Positions 47,666 to 58,764 are shown, counted from the stretch's first letter. The stretch is DNA of 64,000 nt from Ursus arctos (GCF_023065955.2 NW_026623067.1:57420444-57484443), one strand, 5' to 3'. Notes: generated from the letters alone by a model not told the origin. Numbers and translations: made by a program.

Positions 47666-48600
47666 TATTTTGTCACCATGAATTATCAATTTTGTTGATT
47701 TTTTTCCTCAATAAAAAAAATTGACATGATCTCATTACTCATGGTCACTGTGTCCAAGGACCCTGGCCACCACTCACACTAGTAGGGGCTGCTCCAAGAA
47801 GATGGTGGTCAGCTCCTGCAAAGAGCACTTTCTCCTAGTCTCCAGAAAATTGTTTTTCTATTCATTCATGGGCACTATGAGTCCATATTTATTTTCTATT
47901 TATGTTATAGCTGAGAAAATTGAGATCCTTATAGCATCTTTTCTTCTAGAACTTCATCTTATTTCTCCATGTAGAATTACTCTGGCTCTAACACGCTACT
48001 GGTTTCTAAAGAAATCAACAATCACATCATGAAGAAAAAGATGAGTTTGTGTTGGAGATTTACGTGGAATAAAATAGTTACCTCTATTTCTATTAACACT
48101 TGTAATATATGAAATAGGGAAAGATAAACCCCAAAACTTTTATTATAAGTGAAACCGCTATGAGACAAGCAAACTGTGACCAGGTCTAAAATAGTCATTT
48201 TATTCCAAGAGAATATCTATTCTTTTAATTCATTCTATTGAATGCATATTTTTTGGACTAATGTTCTTTAAAAGGCACTGTGATAAGAGCAGTAGGGAAT
48301 ACAGACATTCTTTTTTATCAAGTCACTTATTGTTCAGTAGGGAAGACAATACATGTGTAATATTAAGCAACATTAGGTAAATGTCTTAACATTTAGCTTC
48401 TAACCTTCCATCATGAAGACGCTTTCAGAGCTTTAGGTTCCTGTGTTGGTGCACTCCCTTGGAATTTTACTGACTGCTCTGTAGCACACGTGGTTAAGTA
48501 ATAGTGAGCCACTTAAATTTTGCCTTGACACAAGGCACCTTCAGACATAAAGCCAACATGTCTCATCTGAGATTTTTTAATTATTAAACATCAAAAAGAA
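47666..48600. other. Unique sequence, no gene seen
   Basis: No repeat core or coding exon recognised. Confidence 0.45.
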
Positions 48601-48618
48601 AAAGAAAATAATATAACA

Positions 48619-48817
48619 GGGGTGCCTGGGTGGCTCAGTCGGGTGGGTGGCCAACTCTTGATTTCAGCTCAAGTCATGATCTCAGGGTCTTGAAGTCCAG
48701 CCCCACGGCCAGCTCCGAGCTCAGCAGGGAGTCTGCTTGGGATTCTCTCTCCTCTGCCCCTCCTCACACCCACATGCATACTCTTTCTGTCTCCCTAAAA
48801 TAAACATATTTTATAAA
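48619..48817 (+). mobile_element. SINEC, older copy
   Basis: GGGTGCCTGGGTGGCTCAGTCGGGTGGGTGGCC head, ACTCTTGATTTCAGCTCAAGTCATGATCTCAGGG body, CTCTTTCTGTCTCCCTAAAATAAAC tail. Near-perfect target duplication AGAAAATAAT.T/GAACA (48603-48618 and 48818-48833). Confidence 0.93.
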
Positions 48818-48833
48818 AGAAAATAATGGAACA

Positions 48834-49220
48834 GACACTCATAACATTTTGCCATACTTGCATTAGATTTCTCTTTTTAAAAGTAATTAAATAAAACATT
48901 ATAGATACAGCTAAAGGCCCACTCTGATCCTTCTCCATCCCCTTTTCTCTCCCCACGGGAGGTAACTACCACTGGACAGTAGGAATCATTCCCAAGTATT
49001 TTTCATATTTGTGCTCCCTATGTCTAAATCTATAAACAATCTAGGCTATTGTTTTATGCTTCCGTTTTTACATATCACCTCGCAACTTGCTTTTTTCTCA
49101 CCGGTATTTAAGTTTTATGCATGGAGACCCCAGTTCATTTGTTACAGTTGCTTCAGATTCTTCCACATATGAAAAACCATAGTTTATTCAGCCATTTCCC
49201 TACTGAGGGACAGCTTGTTT
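48834..49220 (-). repeat. Probable old L1 3' end relic, antisense
   Basis: GTGCTCCCTATGTCTAAATC, CTCGCAACTTGCTTTTTTCTC, CATATGAAAAACCATAGTTTATTCAGCCATTTCCCTACTGAGGGACAGCTTGTTTCTAC follow an old antisense L1M pattern; it is interrupted by the next SINE. Confidence 0.5.
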
Positions 49221-49233
49221 CTACTTTTTTTCT

Positions 49234-49421
49234 TTTTTTTTTTTTTAAACATTTTATTTATGTATTTGACAGAACAAGAGAACACAAGCAGAGGGAGCAA
49301 CAGGGAGAAGCAGGCTCCCCGCCGTGTAGGGAGCCCAATGTGGGGCTTGATCCCAGGACCCCAGGATCATGACCTGAGCCAAAGGCAGACGCTTAACCAT
49401 CTGAGCCACCCAAGCACACTT
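49234..49421 (-). mobile_element. SINEC, antisense
   Basis: T tract, AAACATTTTATTTATGTATTTGACAG ... TGAGCCACCCAAGCACAC. Imperfect target duplication C(T/C)ACTTTTTTTCT (49221-49233 and 49422-49434). Confidence 0.92.
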
Positions 49422-49434
49422 CCACTTTTTTTCT

Positions 49435-50915
49435 GTACAAGCATTGCTCCACAGGACATCCATGCACTTGTCTCCTGACGCACGTGCGCGTGCACTTTCC
49501 TAGAGGAGCTATACCATAGTGGGTGCCACACTGTAGGACAGGGACATCTTCCCACATACCAGGTATGGCCAATTCTTGGGTTGAAGTAGTCCATCCCACG
49601 AAGGGCTTGGACTAGAAGGAGGGCGGGGAAGAATAATTCCATATTTCCTGACACAAACCCCCACCAACACCTGGAAATATAGATGATACCTTCAGCCCTC
49701 CCTCGCCCGTGGGATCCCCCCTGCCACATCTCTTCAAGTCCTGTTTGTAAACTCATGGTCATTTTTAGAAAGAGTGTGATACAGAAAACAGAGTCAATCA
49801 ACTCCCATGAGGCAGTATATACTGGGGGTACTTCACTGATTCTAATCAGAAACAAGGACCTGCTAAACTCCAGGAAGAGACTGTCAAGGGAACCCCACTA
49901 AATCCACTAAGGCTACAGGGTGGGCACATGCTTTGTTGCAGTAGCAAAATTAGTGGAAAGTTCTAGATTGAGCTTTACCATACCCCTGAGTATGCACCTT
50001 TGAAGCCAGGGGCTTACTTTCTCTGAGTAAAATTTCATCTGTAAAGCAGGGTTACCCTGCTTACGTCAACAGTTGTTAGGGAAATGGGAAGAAATAGTGT
50101 TTAAAACTTCTTTTCTGTTTTGTGACCTTGACTTCCTCAAGATGATTTGATTCTCAGCAGTGAAGATAAAAATGCCATAAAGACAAGACATTTCCTGAAT
50201 TTGCAGCTCCGTTGGAAGCACCACTCAGGAACGATAGTTTTATTTGAGGGCCTGCAATTACATCACAACTTCCCTCATCCGTGCAGCTGAGAAACTTGAA
50301 GTGCTGCTCAGGTGTGTTCCATTGGCCAGAGACGCTTGGTAACAATATTCTCTGGTTCCAAGACAGACCCAGGGAGCAGGATGTCCTCTAAACCCACCTT
50401 GTGGGAAAATGGGTATGCAATCCATTCTCCCACAAGAGAGAAGAGATGCGACCTCATCAGGGAACCTGAGCAGACCCACTGCAGGGTACAATATTATTCT
50501 TTTAATGCCTGAACTCCTGATATTCTGGAAAGTATAAAGTACTCTGCAGACATGAATCACATATTAGGATTTCAGGACATAGCAGAATGGAGAGATCATG
50601 TCCTCAGATGACAGCTTCCAGCATACTCCAGAGCAAGCTAGGCCTCACTAACGCCGTCATTCCTCCTAGAGATCTGTAGTGACACAGCCTTGCCTGAAGA
50701 GATTACAGAGAGACTGCACTACACCACAGGCCAGTCCTAAAATAAAACTCAGCCTCAAATGCACTGGAACCCGGGGTTGGTATGAACGTCTTCAGTCTGA
50801 GTCACTGAAAGACTTGTATTCTTTCACTGGACTCAGGGGAGACACTGGCCTGGAGTATTGGGATTTTATTAAGTTCAGGAACACGAGGTCTTTTTTCTTT
50901 GAGTATAACCACGTC
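49435..50915. other. Mostly unique sequence, no gene seen
   Basis: 49435-49660 continues the old L1-like pattern weakly. The longest frame here (49367-49855, -) begins inside the SINE and has no homology that I recognise. Confidence 0.45.
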
Positions 50916-50931
50916 AAGAATTTATTATATC

Positions 50932-51127
50932 GGGGCGCCTGGGTGGCTCAGTCGTTAAGCGTCTGCCTTCAGCTCAGGGCGTGATCCCGGCGTTCGGGGA
51001 TCGAGCCCCACATCAGGCTCCTCTGCTGGGAGCCTGCTTCTTCCTCTCCCACTCCCCCTGCCTGTGTTCCCTCTCTCACTGGCTGTCTCTCTCTGTCAAA
51101 TAAATAAATATAATCTTTAAAAAAAAA
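50932..51127 (+). mobile_element. SINEC, young full-length copy
   Basis: GGGGCGCCTGGGTGGCTCAGTCGTTAAGCG head, CAAATAAATAAATATAATC plus A tail. Perfect 16-bp target duplication AAGAATTTATTATATC (50916-50931 and 51128-51143). Confidence 0.97.
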
Positions 51128-51143
51128 AAGAATTTATTATATC

Positions 51144-51954
51144 CTGTAGGGTGGGAAACAATTCATGTACTTAAACAGAGATACCACGAAGTCCCTGCTT
51201 TATGGTTGAGTTGTTTCGTGCTGAACCTGATTCTCTTATGATGCTTATCAGCCTCTAATTTTGTGATGCCGAAGATATTTGTCTTTCTGGTTTCTTACTA
51301 TGTAAACCAGCTCGAAAGGGCGTCACAGGACAACTGAAGAAGGGAAGGTTTTACAACCTTATTAGGATTCTCTGAGTGTAGGTTTCCTTCCCCAAATCCC
51401 CTTTTCCCAATTTGGAATCAATCGTGCTTTCCCTCTAGGAGAAGGTGTGTTTTCTCCTTCTGACCTGTCTGGAACGTAAAGCTCTATGGTGGCTGTCGGA
51501 ATCTTCTCCCTTGTTGAGGAAAGGAATGATTCCTCCTTTAGATACACCACCGCCTCAGGGATTCTATTGAATGTAAAGTGAGAAAAGCAACTTCCTGAGA
51601 GTGCTTAATATCACATTTTTCATCCTAAATTCTAAAATTACATCTACCCCATTGCTCCAACTGTACTATTTTGGTTAATGAACTTTACTTTTTTTTTTTT
51701 TTTCCCCCGCTCGAATGTAGAGATGGAGGCTTTGGCCAGAGCCCTGGAGATGGGGTCAGAACACGTGGGTTCCAGTCTTGGTTCTTGGACTTGGTTATTG
51801 GCAACAGCCCAGCTGACAGCTGTGTGGCAGGAAGGACTACTGTCCTGCTTACTTCCCCAGACTCTCCTGAAGGTGCAAAGAGACGCGGTGGGCAAACACG
51901 CACGTGGAGGCCCCTGTGCCCACACGGGATTACAAGACAAACAGGATGCCGGGG
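51144..51954. other. Unique sequence, no gene seen
   Basis: A T tract at 51690-51704 starts four overlapping frames of 105-141 codons on both strands (51644-52096); they run into a MIR and have no protein signature. Confidence 0.45.
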
Positions 51955-52215
51955 AGGGAGGAGCATGGAGCCGGCAGCCAGATGTGTGGGTTTGAACCCC
52001 ATCTCTGCTACCCACCTACTGTGTGATCTGAGGCAAGTTACACCGCGGCTCCGTGTCTTTGTTTCCTCCCATGTGCAAAGGAGTCACTGCTGCTGATGGG
52101 ATCTGTGTCACACGGTTGTTGGGAGAACTCACCGAGTTAATACCCGGGAAGTACTCAGAACAGTGTCTAGACACATAGTCAGTGCTCAGGAAAGGTCAGT
52201 GTTCTATCAGATGCT
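51955..52215 (+). repeat. MIR SINE, nearly full length
   Basis: GGGTTTGAACCCCATCTCTGCTACCCACCTACTGTGTGATCTGAGGCAAGTTAC, GTCTTTGTTTCCTCCCATGTGCAAAG, CACACGGTTGTTGGGAGAACTCACCGAGTTAATACCCGG, AACAGTGTCTAGACACATAGTCAGTGCTCAGG. Confidence 0.93.
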
Positions 52216-52329
52216 TCCTTCTCCTTTCTCCCGAGTAGTAAATCAATCATCAGATCTTACCAGTTCTCTCGAAAACAGTTCCTTCTTCGCATTCCCACTA
52301 CCCCCGGTTCAGACCTCTGTTGTCCCACT

Positions 52330-52690
52330 CTTGGACCACTGAGCAGTGACAGCACTGGGCTCCCTCCTCTCCCTTGTTCTTATCCCTCCCCTACCCGGCA
52401 CCAGATCACTTCTCTCAAAACATCACTTTGAATCAGTTATTCCAAGCTTCAAATTCTCGGTGACTCCCAAAGACTTAAGAATAATTTTAAGACTTTAGAC
52501 TACAATTTTAGACGTTTTATAAAATAAGCCCACCTTTCTGTCTCTCTCAGCACTCAGACATAACCCTTCTACCTGAGCAAAACAGTTTTCTCTGGTTCTT
52601 GAACAGAGCTGTGTCTCCTTGCCTCCAGGTTGTTGCTCATTCCATTTCTCCAGCATGGAACAGCCTCTCTCCTTGGCCAATTACTGAGAG
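52330..52690 (+). repeat. L2 LINE 3' region
   Basis: CACTTCTCTCAAAACATCACTTTGAATCAGTTATTCC, GGTGACTCCCAAAGACTTAAGAATAATTTTAAGAC, CACTCAGACATAACCCTTCTACC and TTCCATTTCTCCAGCATGGAACAGCC occur in the order of L2 ORF2 3' sequence. Confidence 0.7.
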
Positions 52691-52800
52691 GCCGTGTGTC
52701 TAGTGGTTAAGAGCCCCAGCCTGGATGTCCAACTGGCCTCCATTAATCTCCTGGCTCCCAAACTTCCTGGCCAGATGTCCTTGAGCTGTTTTTATTCCTA
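52685..52800 (+). repeat. MIR SINE 5' half
   Basis: GGCCGTGTGTCTAGTGGTTAAGAGCCCCAGCCTGGATG is the MIR tRNA-like 5' end; the rest is diverged. Confidence 0.75.
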
Positions 52801-53634
52801 GTCTATGTGCTTCGCAAGCTCTTACTCCTATTACTGTTCAAGGAAAATCCATTTTATAATGATAATCTATTGATTCAGGAGGTATTTAATTACTTTTAAG
52901 TTAACTGATGTTTTGCTATAATGTGTGAACCAGAACTCAAAACAAAATTAAAATTTTTCTTATCTCTGTTGTCCCAATACATTTTCTGTTTTTTTGCTAA
53001 AGAACATCAGACTCCTCAGGAACTTCATCAGGAATTTGACAACCTTCTACTTAATTTCAAGGCTAATTCCTTTATGTCCTTACCCTGCACAAAGCTAATC
53101 TAATTACTCTTTTTCAGGTTACCTGAGAACAATGACCCAGATTTCAGATTAGCCAAAGCAGGACACAGGTGACCCCACTATGGGAGGGCAAGGGCTCTGC
53201 ACTGGAGAGGTTAGGGGTTTCAGCCTCAGGAACCCAACAAAAAAGGTAGAATCAAGTCAAAGAGAAATGATCTAGGCCACAGAATTGTCAACAAATCAGT
53301 AAAGAAAGTTTGCTTGACTTCGCCCCAAACATGGAAATATGAGATAGGCAAGACACCACAATAAAGTGGGCCCCAGCCTGGTTCCAGCCTCCTCTGCTCT
53401 TTCTCTGGTCTGTTCCTTGCAAGCACTGAAAAAGCCTTTGGCTAAAGTTCACCTCAATTTAAATGCACAGAAAAAAAGTTTATACCAAAGTCTACATCTC
53501 CCCCATCTCTGAGCCTGGAGTCCCATGAACCAGAGAACATGGGTCACCCGCAGGAGCCCATCTTTGCATCACCCTTTTCTCCTCCCCTTACCTCTCTACT
53601 CACCTGTACCCCTCTGCCCTCTTCTTCCGAACTG
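52801..53634. other. Unique sequence, no gene seen
   Basis: Short frames only; no domains. Confidence 0.45.
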
Positions 53635-53639
53635 CTCTG

Positions 53640-54093
53640 CCTTTTTTTATAGTTGATATACAGTGTTTTATTAGATTCAGGGGCACAACATAGTGATTTG
53701 ACAATTCTATACATTACAAAATGCTCACCGCAGTAGTGTCGTCACCATCTGTGTCCATACAACATTATTACAATATCATTGACTGTATTTCCTATGCTGT
53801 GCTATTCATCTCCGTGGACGGAACTGGAGCTTTGTATCTCTGAATCCCCTTCATCTGTTTTACCCATTCCCCACCCACCTCGCTTCTGGCGACCCCCAGT
53901 TCTCTGTATTTATGAGTCTCTTCCTGTTTTTTGTTTATTAGTTTCATTTTTTAGATTCCACTTAAAAGTGAAACCATATATTTGTCTTTCTCTGTCTGGC
54001 TTATTTCACTTATCATAATACACTCTAGACCATCCATGTTGTTGTGAATGGCAGGATCTCGCTTTTTACAGCTGAATAATATTTCATCCTTGT
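53640..54093 (-). mobile_element. Antisense L1MA/MB 3' fragment
   Basis: TATAGTTGATATACAGTGTTTTATTAGATTCAGG, GTGATTTGACAATTCTATACATTAC, CTTCTGGCGACCCCCAGTTCTCTG, CTTATTTCACTTATCATAATACACTCTAG and GGCAGGATCTCGCTTTTTACAGCTGAATAATATT are the reverse of an L1 3' UTR and ORF2 end. 5' truncated. Confidence 0.92.
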
Positions 54094-54434
54094 GAGAAAG
54101 CAAGCTGGAGAGAAGAAATTGAGAAGGGGATTTGAGAATGACGGGGGAAGAAATAAAAATCTCTCTCCCTCTACTGTCATCCTCCGGCTTCCAAGGATAA
54201 AAATGACTTTATTCAGCATTCTTTGGTGACTCTAAAGTAGAGGCAAAGCACAGAAAGTAAAAATACAAGACAGCTCTCCATTTTTAGGGGGGAAAAAAGC
54301 AAATTACAAGAAAGTTAGCCCATATACAGAAAGTATTTTTAAAATATATTTTTAGTCCATCTCCTAAGGAAAGTGTTATTCGTCTCTAACTTCTATACAG
54401 TTGGTGACCCAGAACTTCTCTGACAATGTCATTC
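54094..54434. other. Unique sequence
   Basis: No feature recognised. Confidence 0.4.
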
Positions 54435-54920
54435 TGGTTTGGGTGGCTATATTGTGGGCAGAATAATGCCCTCAAAGTTGTGCGTATCCCAAACCCCGAC
54501 CTGTGAATATGTTCTCTTACTTGGCAAAATGGAATGTGCAGATGAAACCAAGGATGTTAAGATGTGGAGAATATCCTGAATATCCAGGTGGACCCAGTGT
54601 GATCACGAGGGTCCCTGTAAGTGAAAGAGGGAGGCAGGAGTCTGTGTCAATGATGCAGCATGAGAATAGCTTGACCATCCATTGCTGGCTTTAAAGTTGA
54701 AGGAAAAGCCAAGAGACACAGGTAGCCTCCCGAATCTGGAAGAGGTAAGGAAACAGATTTTCCCCTGGAGCTGTCAGAAGGAAGACAGCCCTTGATTTTC
54801 GCCCAGTGAAATCCATTCAGACTGATCCCACCACTAGAATTATAAGATAATTTTTGTTGTTTAAGCCACTAAAATTGTGGTGATTTGTTACAGCAGGAGT
54901 AGAAAACTAATACGGTGGTT
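54435..54920 (+). mobile_element. Ancient ERVL/MaLR-like LTR
   Basis: GAATAATGCCCTCAAAGTTGTGCGTATCCCAAACCCCGACCTGTGAATATGTTCTCTTACTTGGCAAAATGG, ATCCTGAATATCCAGGTGGACCCA, AGGAAACAGATTTTCCCCTGGAGC, TTGTTGTTTAAGCCACTAAAATTGTGG and GAAAACTAATACGG form a common mammalian LTR-like pattern ending in the MaLR-type AACTAATAC. Subfamily uncertain; no viral genes. Confidence 0.75.
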
Positions 54921-56612
54921 GTAAAACTGTTGCCAGAGTACACTCATACCTGTCAGTACATGTTTTCAGCTTTGAGTTACTATCACCTCTGCCGCAGCTA
55001 TCGTGGAATAATCACGGAGAGTCTTGATGATGACCTGGAGTCATTGCCAGACCCTCAACTGTAAATGAAGTTGTAACCCCAATAGTATACATACGTGTTC
55101 ATGGAAGACATACAAACCATGCACCAAAGAGACAGTGTGATCAAGCACAAAACAAGAGCCTGGAAAAAATCATGAAATCGTTGTTGATTTTAGATTCCAG
55201 CCACACTGGAGCAGCTCAGAGACCACAGACCCCAGACCTCTGGTACATTGGTCATCGCTCCTTTCACTCTCCTGTGTCTCCTGCTAAGGACATCAGGTTT
55301 TGTTCTAACACAACAACCTTGAGGGGGAGTGCAGAGGAGAAGGGGACAGACCAAGGGCTTCACTGTGCTCATTCCCAGGGCAGATAGATGCAGAATAATC
55401 AGATTTGCTCCATTGTCCAAATTGATAATCCAACAGGCATCTCCTGAAGGTCATTACACTAAACAGTGTCTGTCCCTTGTTCCAGACTGTCTGGAGGAGG
55501 AGGAAGAGAGAAGGAAAAGAAAAACCAGCATATCAGTGGTGAGCTCATACATATTTTAGAATGATTCATTAAATTTTAAAAGGGAATTGGGGTTAACCCT
55601 AAAGTAGCCAGAAATGTTATAGAATCAGTATTCCTCATTTTCTGAACTTTCTGATCGTCAGTATTTTAGCATACAGCTTGCTGTTTTGTCTTGAAAGCCT
55701 TTTTCTTTTAACTTCTATAATGTATTGCACCCTCCCTCTCCTCACACAGGCACAGAACCAACTGAGAGTCATACGGATTAGAAAGACAGGAATCAGAATG
55801 TCAGCTTTATTACGGATGAACTTTTGGAGGATAGTCCTTATGTGTGGGGCAACAATAGGCTTTCTTTTATAGAACCTCTGAATGAAGCAAAATGACCTAC
55901 TGAGTTAAGGCCAGCTAGTGAAAGTGATCCAGCCCCAAGAGCAGAGCTGCCCACCGTCAGATCCCAACAAGAGCCCCGAAGGGCCTGAGATAGGCTTACC
56001 CACCTTCCCCCTGCCTCAGTGATTCCAGGGACGGCTGTCCCAGGGAGGAGGAAGTGAGGGGCAGAGAGAGGCCAGGAGCGCTGTACTAGTAAAAGCTCTT
56101 CAACGTGGGTACATGAAGAATAGGAAGCGAACGTTCTCCACCTGAGAGCTTCTTCTAAATGATCACAAATAAAGCTGGGCTGTAATTAAGCTAACTAAGT
56201 AATTATATCTAGAGCAATCCTGAAAACAAAATTAGCAAGAGCTGACTAAATATCCATCACCACCAAGCGTGCGTGGAAGCAACCACCTCCAACTCAGTAC
56301 GACACACAGTGTGAGGTGTGCTGCTAGTAATAAATACAGTACAGGCGTTCACAAATGATGCCTGTAGTCTTCAGAACTTAGGACCTGTTGAGAGTTTTCC
56401 CTGTAATAACATTCTTCCTACTCACCTTATTTCACATCTGCTTTCTTAAGTGACAGGAAAAGGGGAGGAATTACACACAGCATTCCAGAAATGACACACA
56501 GCCCAGCCTGTCTTATCTGTGAAGCCGCTCTCAGGGAAGGATTTTTCATGGTAGCATGAATAGCTGTGGCCATGGTGAACTATTGACATGCCTGGGAGTT
56601 GTGATCTTTATA
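54921..56612. other. Unique sequence, no gene seen
   Basis: The frames at 55172-55559 overlap each other on both strands. No domain, RNA gene or repeat recognised. Confidence 0.45.
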
Positions 56613-56625
56613 GTTGCTTCTGCTT

Positions 56626-56829
56626 TTTTTTTTTTTTAAGATTTTTTATTTATTTATTTGACAGAGAGAGATGCAGGGAGAGAGGGAACACAAGCAAGGC
56701 GAGTGGGAGAGAGAGAAGCAGGCCTCCCACTGAGCAGGGAGCCCGATGCGGGGCTCGATCCCAGAACACCAGGATCATGACCTGAGCTGAAGGCAGACAC
56801 TTAATGACTGAGCCACCCAGGCACCCCAT
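56626..56829 (-). mobile_element. SINEC, antisense
   Basis: T tract, AAGATTTTTTATTTATTTATTTGACAGAG ... TGAGCCACCCAGGCACCCC. Target duplication CTTCTGCTT (56617-56625 and 56830-56838). Confidence 0.95.
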
Positions 56830-57589
56830 CTTCTGCTTATTTTTTATTTTATCCAGGGCTGAATTTGATTAAGAAGGTAATGGAGATTTTTTTTTTTCCA
56901 GCATGAATATCAACATAACACATGAGCAAGAGTGACCCTACACTTCTGGGTAATAATGACAGAAGAACTACAGTATCAGGTAAAAAGCAACCATGTAATG
57001 AAATATGTGGAATTTTCAAGAGTGATATTAATATCATTATAAAAATTGAATGCACAGAGTTCACATAAAATAATTTCAACAGTAAAATTGGGCAGTTTTT
57101 GTTTTATTCTCCTTTTCTACATAGTTGTTCATAAGGAGCTGGTGGTTTGGATTCGTTTTAAGTGGAATTCATTTTTTAATTAATTTTTAAAAGCAGACCA
57201 GCCATACATTTTTACTTTTATTATAAAACAATCACTTCAAGATATTTAATGGCTTATTGTTCATTTGCTTGTAAAATGACCTTATGAAAACTCTTATAAA
57301 CAGAGATTTCCCCATAAAAGGCTTATGGTACTTTTCCCTTTGTGTTCCTGCTACCAACCCCCCAAAGTGATATTTGTCCAATTCTGAAAATATTGTATGT
57401 TATGCTTGCAAACTGCCAAGAAATAAAGTAAGAAAAATGAGCATTTTCTTCCGCCCTGAAGCCAACCTCAATCCTTCTACAACACTCTATCCTCTTAGGA
57501 AAGCTTTAGGTTGGCCAACCAACAAGATTTTTCCCATAACAACAAATCAGTGCTGTTGCTAGGTGATTGTGACATAGGAAGAGTAACCT

Positions 57590-57594
57590 CCAAT
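57590..57594 (+). promoter_or_regulatory. CCAAT box upstream of the H2B variant
   Basis: CCAAT in the context CTCCAATCAAAG lies about 40 bases upstream of the TATA tract, the usual spacing for an NF-Y site in histone promoters. A 12-bp perfect palindrome GGTTGGCCAACC (57509-57520), with overlapping TTGGC/GCCAA half sites, and GTTGCTAGG (57555-57563) lie further up. No exact H2B octamer (ATTTGCAT) was found. Confidence 0.5.
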
Positions 57595-57631
57595 CAAAGA
57601 GAAGCCCCAAAAGGCTGATTGTTGCATGCCT

Positions 57632-57647
57632 GTATATATATATATAT
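57632..57647 (+). promoter_or_regulatory. TATA box (TA repeat) of the H2B variant gene
   Basis: A run of alternating TA (GTATATATATATATATG) ends about 69 bases before the ATG. It predicts a start site near 57665-57678 and a 5' leader of about 40-50 bases. The run is itself a short (TA)n tract and may vary in length between individuals. Position and gene context support promoter use; there is no direct evidence of initiation. Confidence 0.7.
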
Positions 57648-57715
57648 GAGAGCTCCCCTCCCCCCACCTTTAGGCCCTTCTCCTCTCCACTCTGCTAAGA
57701 AGCACAACATCTACA

Positions 57716-58084
57716 ATGGCCAGATCCATCACCAAAAAGAACAAGTGCTCCAGAGGACATCGAAGCCCAATCTCCAAAAAGAAATCACATTCCAGCACTG
57801 ATTTTGGCCATAGAAATTATTCACTCTACATTAACAGGGTCCTAAAGGAAGTGGTTCCCCAGAGGGGCATATCATCTCGTACCTTGGACGTCATGAACAC
57901 CCTGATCAATGACATCTTTGAGCGCATTTCTATGGAAGCCTGCAGCCTGATGTGTTTCAGAAATCGCTGTACCCTCACCCCTGAAGATATCCAGAAGGCA
58001 GTGTACCTGCTGTTGCCTGGGAAACTAGCTAAGTATGCAGTGGCTTTTGGAAGTGAAGCTGTCCAAAGATATGTCCACTCCTAA
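57716..58084 (+). CDS. H2BL1: Testis/sperm histone H2B variant, H2B.L (subacrosomal H2B) class
   Basis: Intact intronless frame of 122 codons (canonical H2B is about 126 aa). Seen: a basic tail (residues 1-34) rich in K/R/S; then the H2B histone fold: alpha1 near 35-47 with [17 protein letters not shown] at 51-55, alpha2 with [10 protein letters not shown] at 60-71, alpha3 with [16 protein letters not shown] at 87-102, and the C-terminal helix LAKYAV to residue 122. The start has A at -3 and G at +4 and sits about 70 bases after a TATA box. Compared with canonical H2B: E105 is K103, E113 is F111, K116 is E114 and K120 is R118, so two acidic-patch residues and the ubiquitination site are gone. 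Known of the family: subH2Bv/H2B.L is made in male germ cells and was described in the subacrosomal region of bull spermatids and sperm; it is lost or pseudogenised in some mammals. Inferred: a functional orthologue, because the frame and promoter are intact. No other gene is adjacent. Alternative: another short germline H2B (H2B.W, H2B.K), judged less likely from the tail and the PQRGISSR / [15 protein letters not shown] motifs. Confidence 0.9.
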   Translation: MARSITKKNKCSRGHRSPISKKKSHSSTDFGHRNYSLYINRVLKEVVPQRGISSRTLDVMNTLINDIFERISMEACSLMCFRNRCTLTPEDIQKAVYLLLPGKLAKYAVAFGSEAVQRYVHS

Positions 58085-58102
58085 ACTCCATGTACCAGCG
58101 TA

Positions 58103-58108
58103 ATTAAA
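58103..58108 (+). terminator. ATTAAA poly(A) signal of the H2B variant
   Basis: ATTAAA, the commonest variant poly(A) hexamer, begins 19 bases after the stop codon. No GGCTCTTTTCAGAGCC-type histone stem-loop or purine-rich downstream element is visible in the next 150 bases, so the message is probably polyadenylated, as for replication-independent variants. No AATAAA was seen in the next few hundred bases. Confidence 0.5.
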
Positions 58109-58764
58109 TCTTGGGGAAAGTAAATCAACCTTACTACCCAAACGATCACTTCACACTGGAATTCCCTCTTCTTTTTTATAACATAGTGGTATTTCCTGGT
58201 ATTTTCCCCTATCCCTCTTATTTCTAGGGAAGAATTACTCTCTTGCAATTTTACTTTTTAATGACCTGGCTAGTTAGGTTTTCCTGACACCTGACACCTG
58301 CCCCCTGCTGAAGTCCCACCCAGAACTCTTGTTTTTCCTTTGAGTGTGTAAATCTCACTATATAAATTCAATGCTTATTGTATTGGTAAGGTATCGTTAA
58401 CTATGTATAGGATGATTGAAGCTAGCTATGCTGGCCCCCAGGTCACACTGACTTTGATTTACAAAGACAAACATTTTAATCAGGAGTATATCAGCACTGA
58501 TAGATTTTTATCAAGAAAGTATTTTCTAGAGCAAACTCCATCCAACCAATTTAGTTCTTAACAAATCTCTATACAGCATGTTTACGATTTCCTTTGTTTT
58601 AATTCTTATCTCCTGATTTTCAACAAATTCGGTTCATACCATGTAAATTTTATCTTACATTTAATTGATCGTCACATTTAGGTTTGGTTCACTGGGATTT
58701 ACTGTTCTACATTTGTAGCGTAATGAGACCAACACCCAGGAACCTACTACTCAGCTTATAAACT
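58109..58764. other. 3' flank of the H2B variant, unique
   Basis: AT-rich sequence with no SINE or L1 until 58765. No second histone gene or remnant found. Confidence 0.5.

Noticed and set aside
49367..49855. 162-codon minus-strand frame, the longest in the window
   Set aside because: Its end lies in an antisense SINE, the rest has no recognisable homology or composition of a protein, and another frame overlaps it on the same strand.
51644..52096. Overlapping open frames of 105-141 codons on both strands
   Set aside because: They start at a poly-T run and run into a MIR; frames open on both strands at once, with no domain. Chance in GC-richer sequence.
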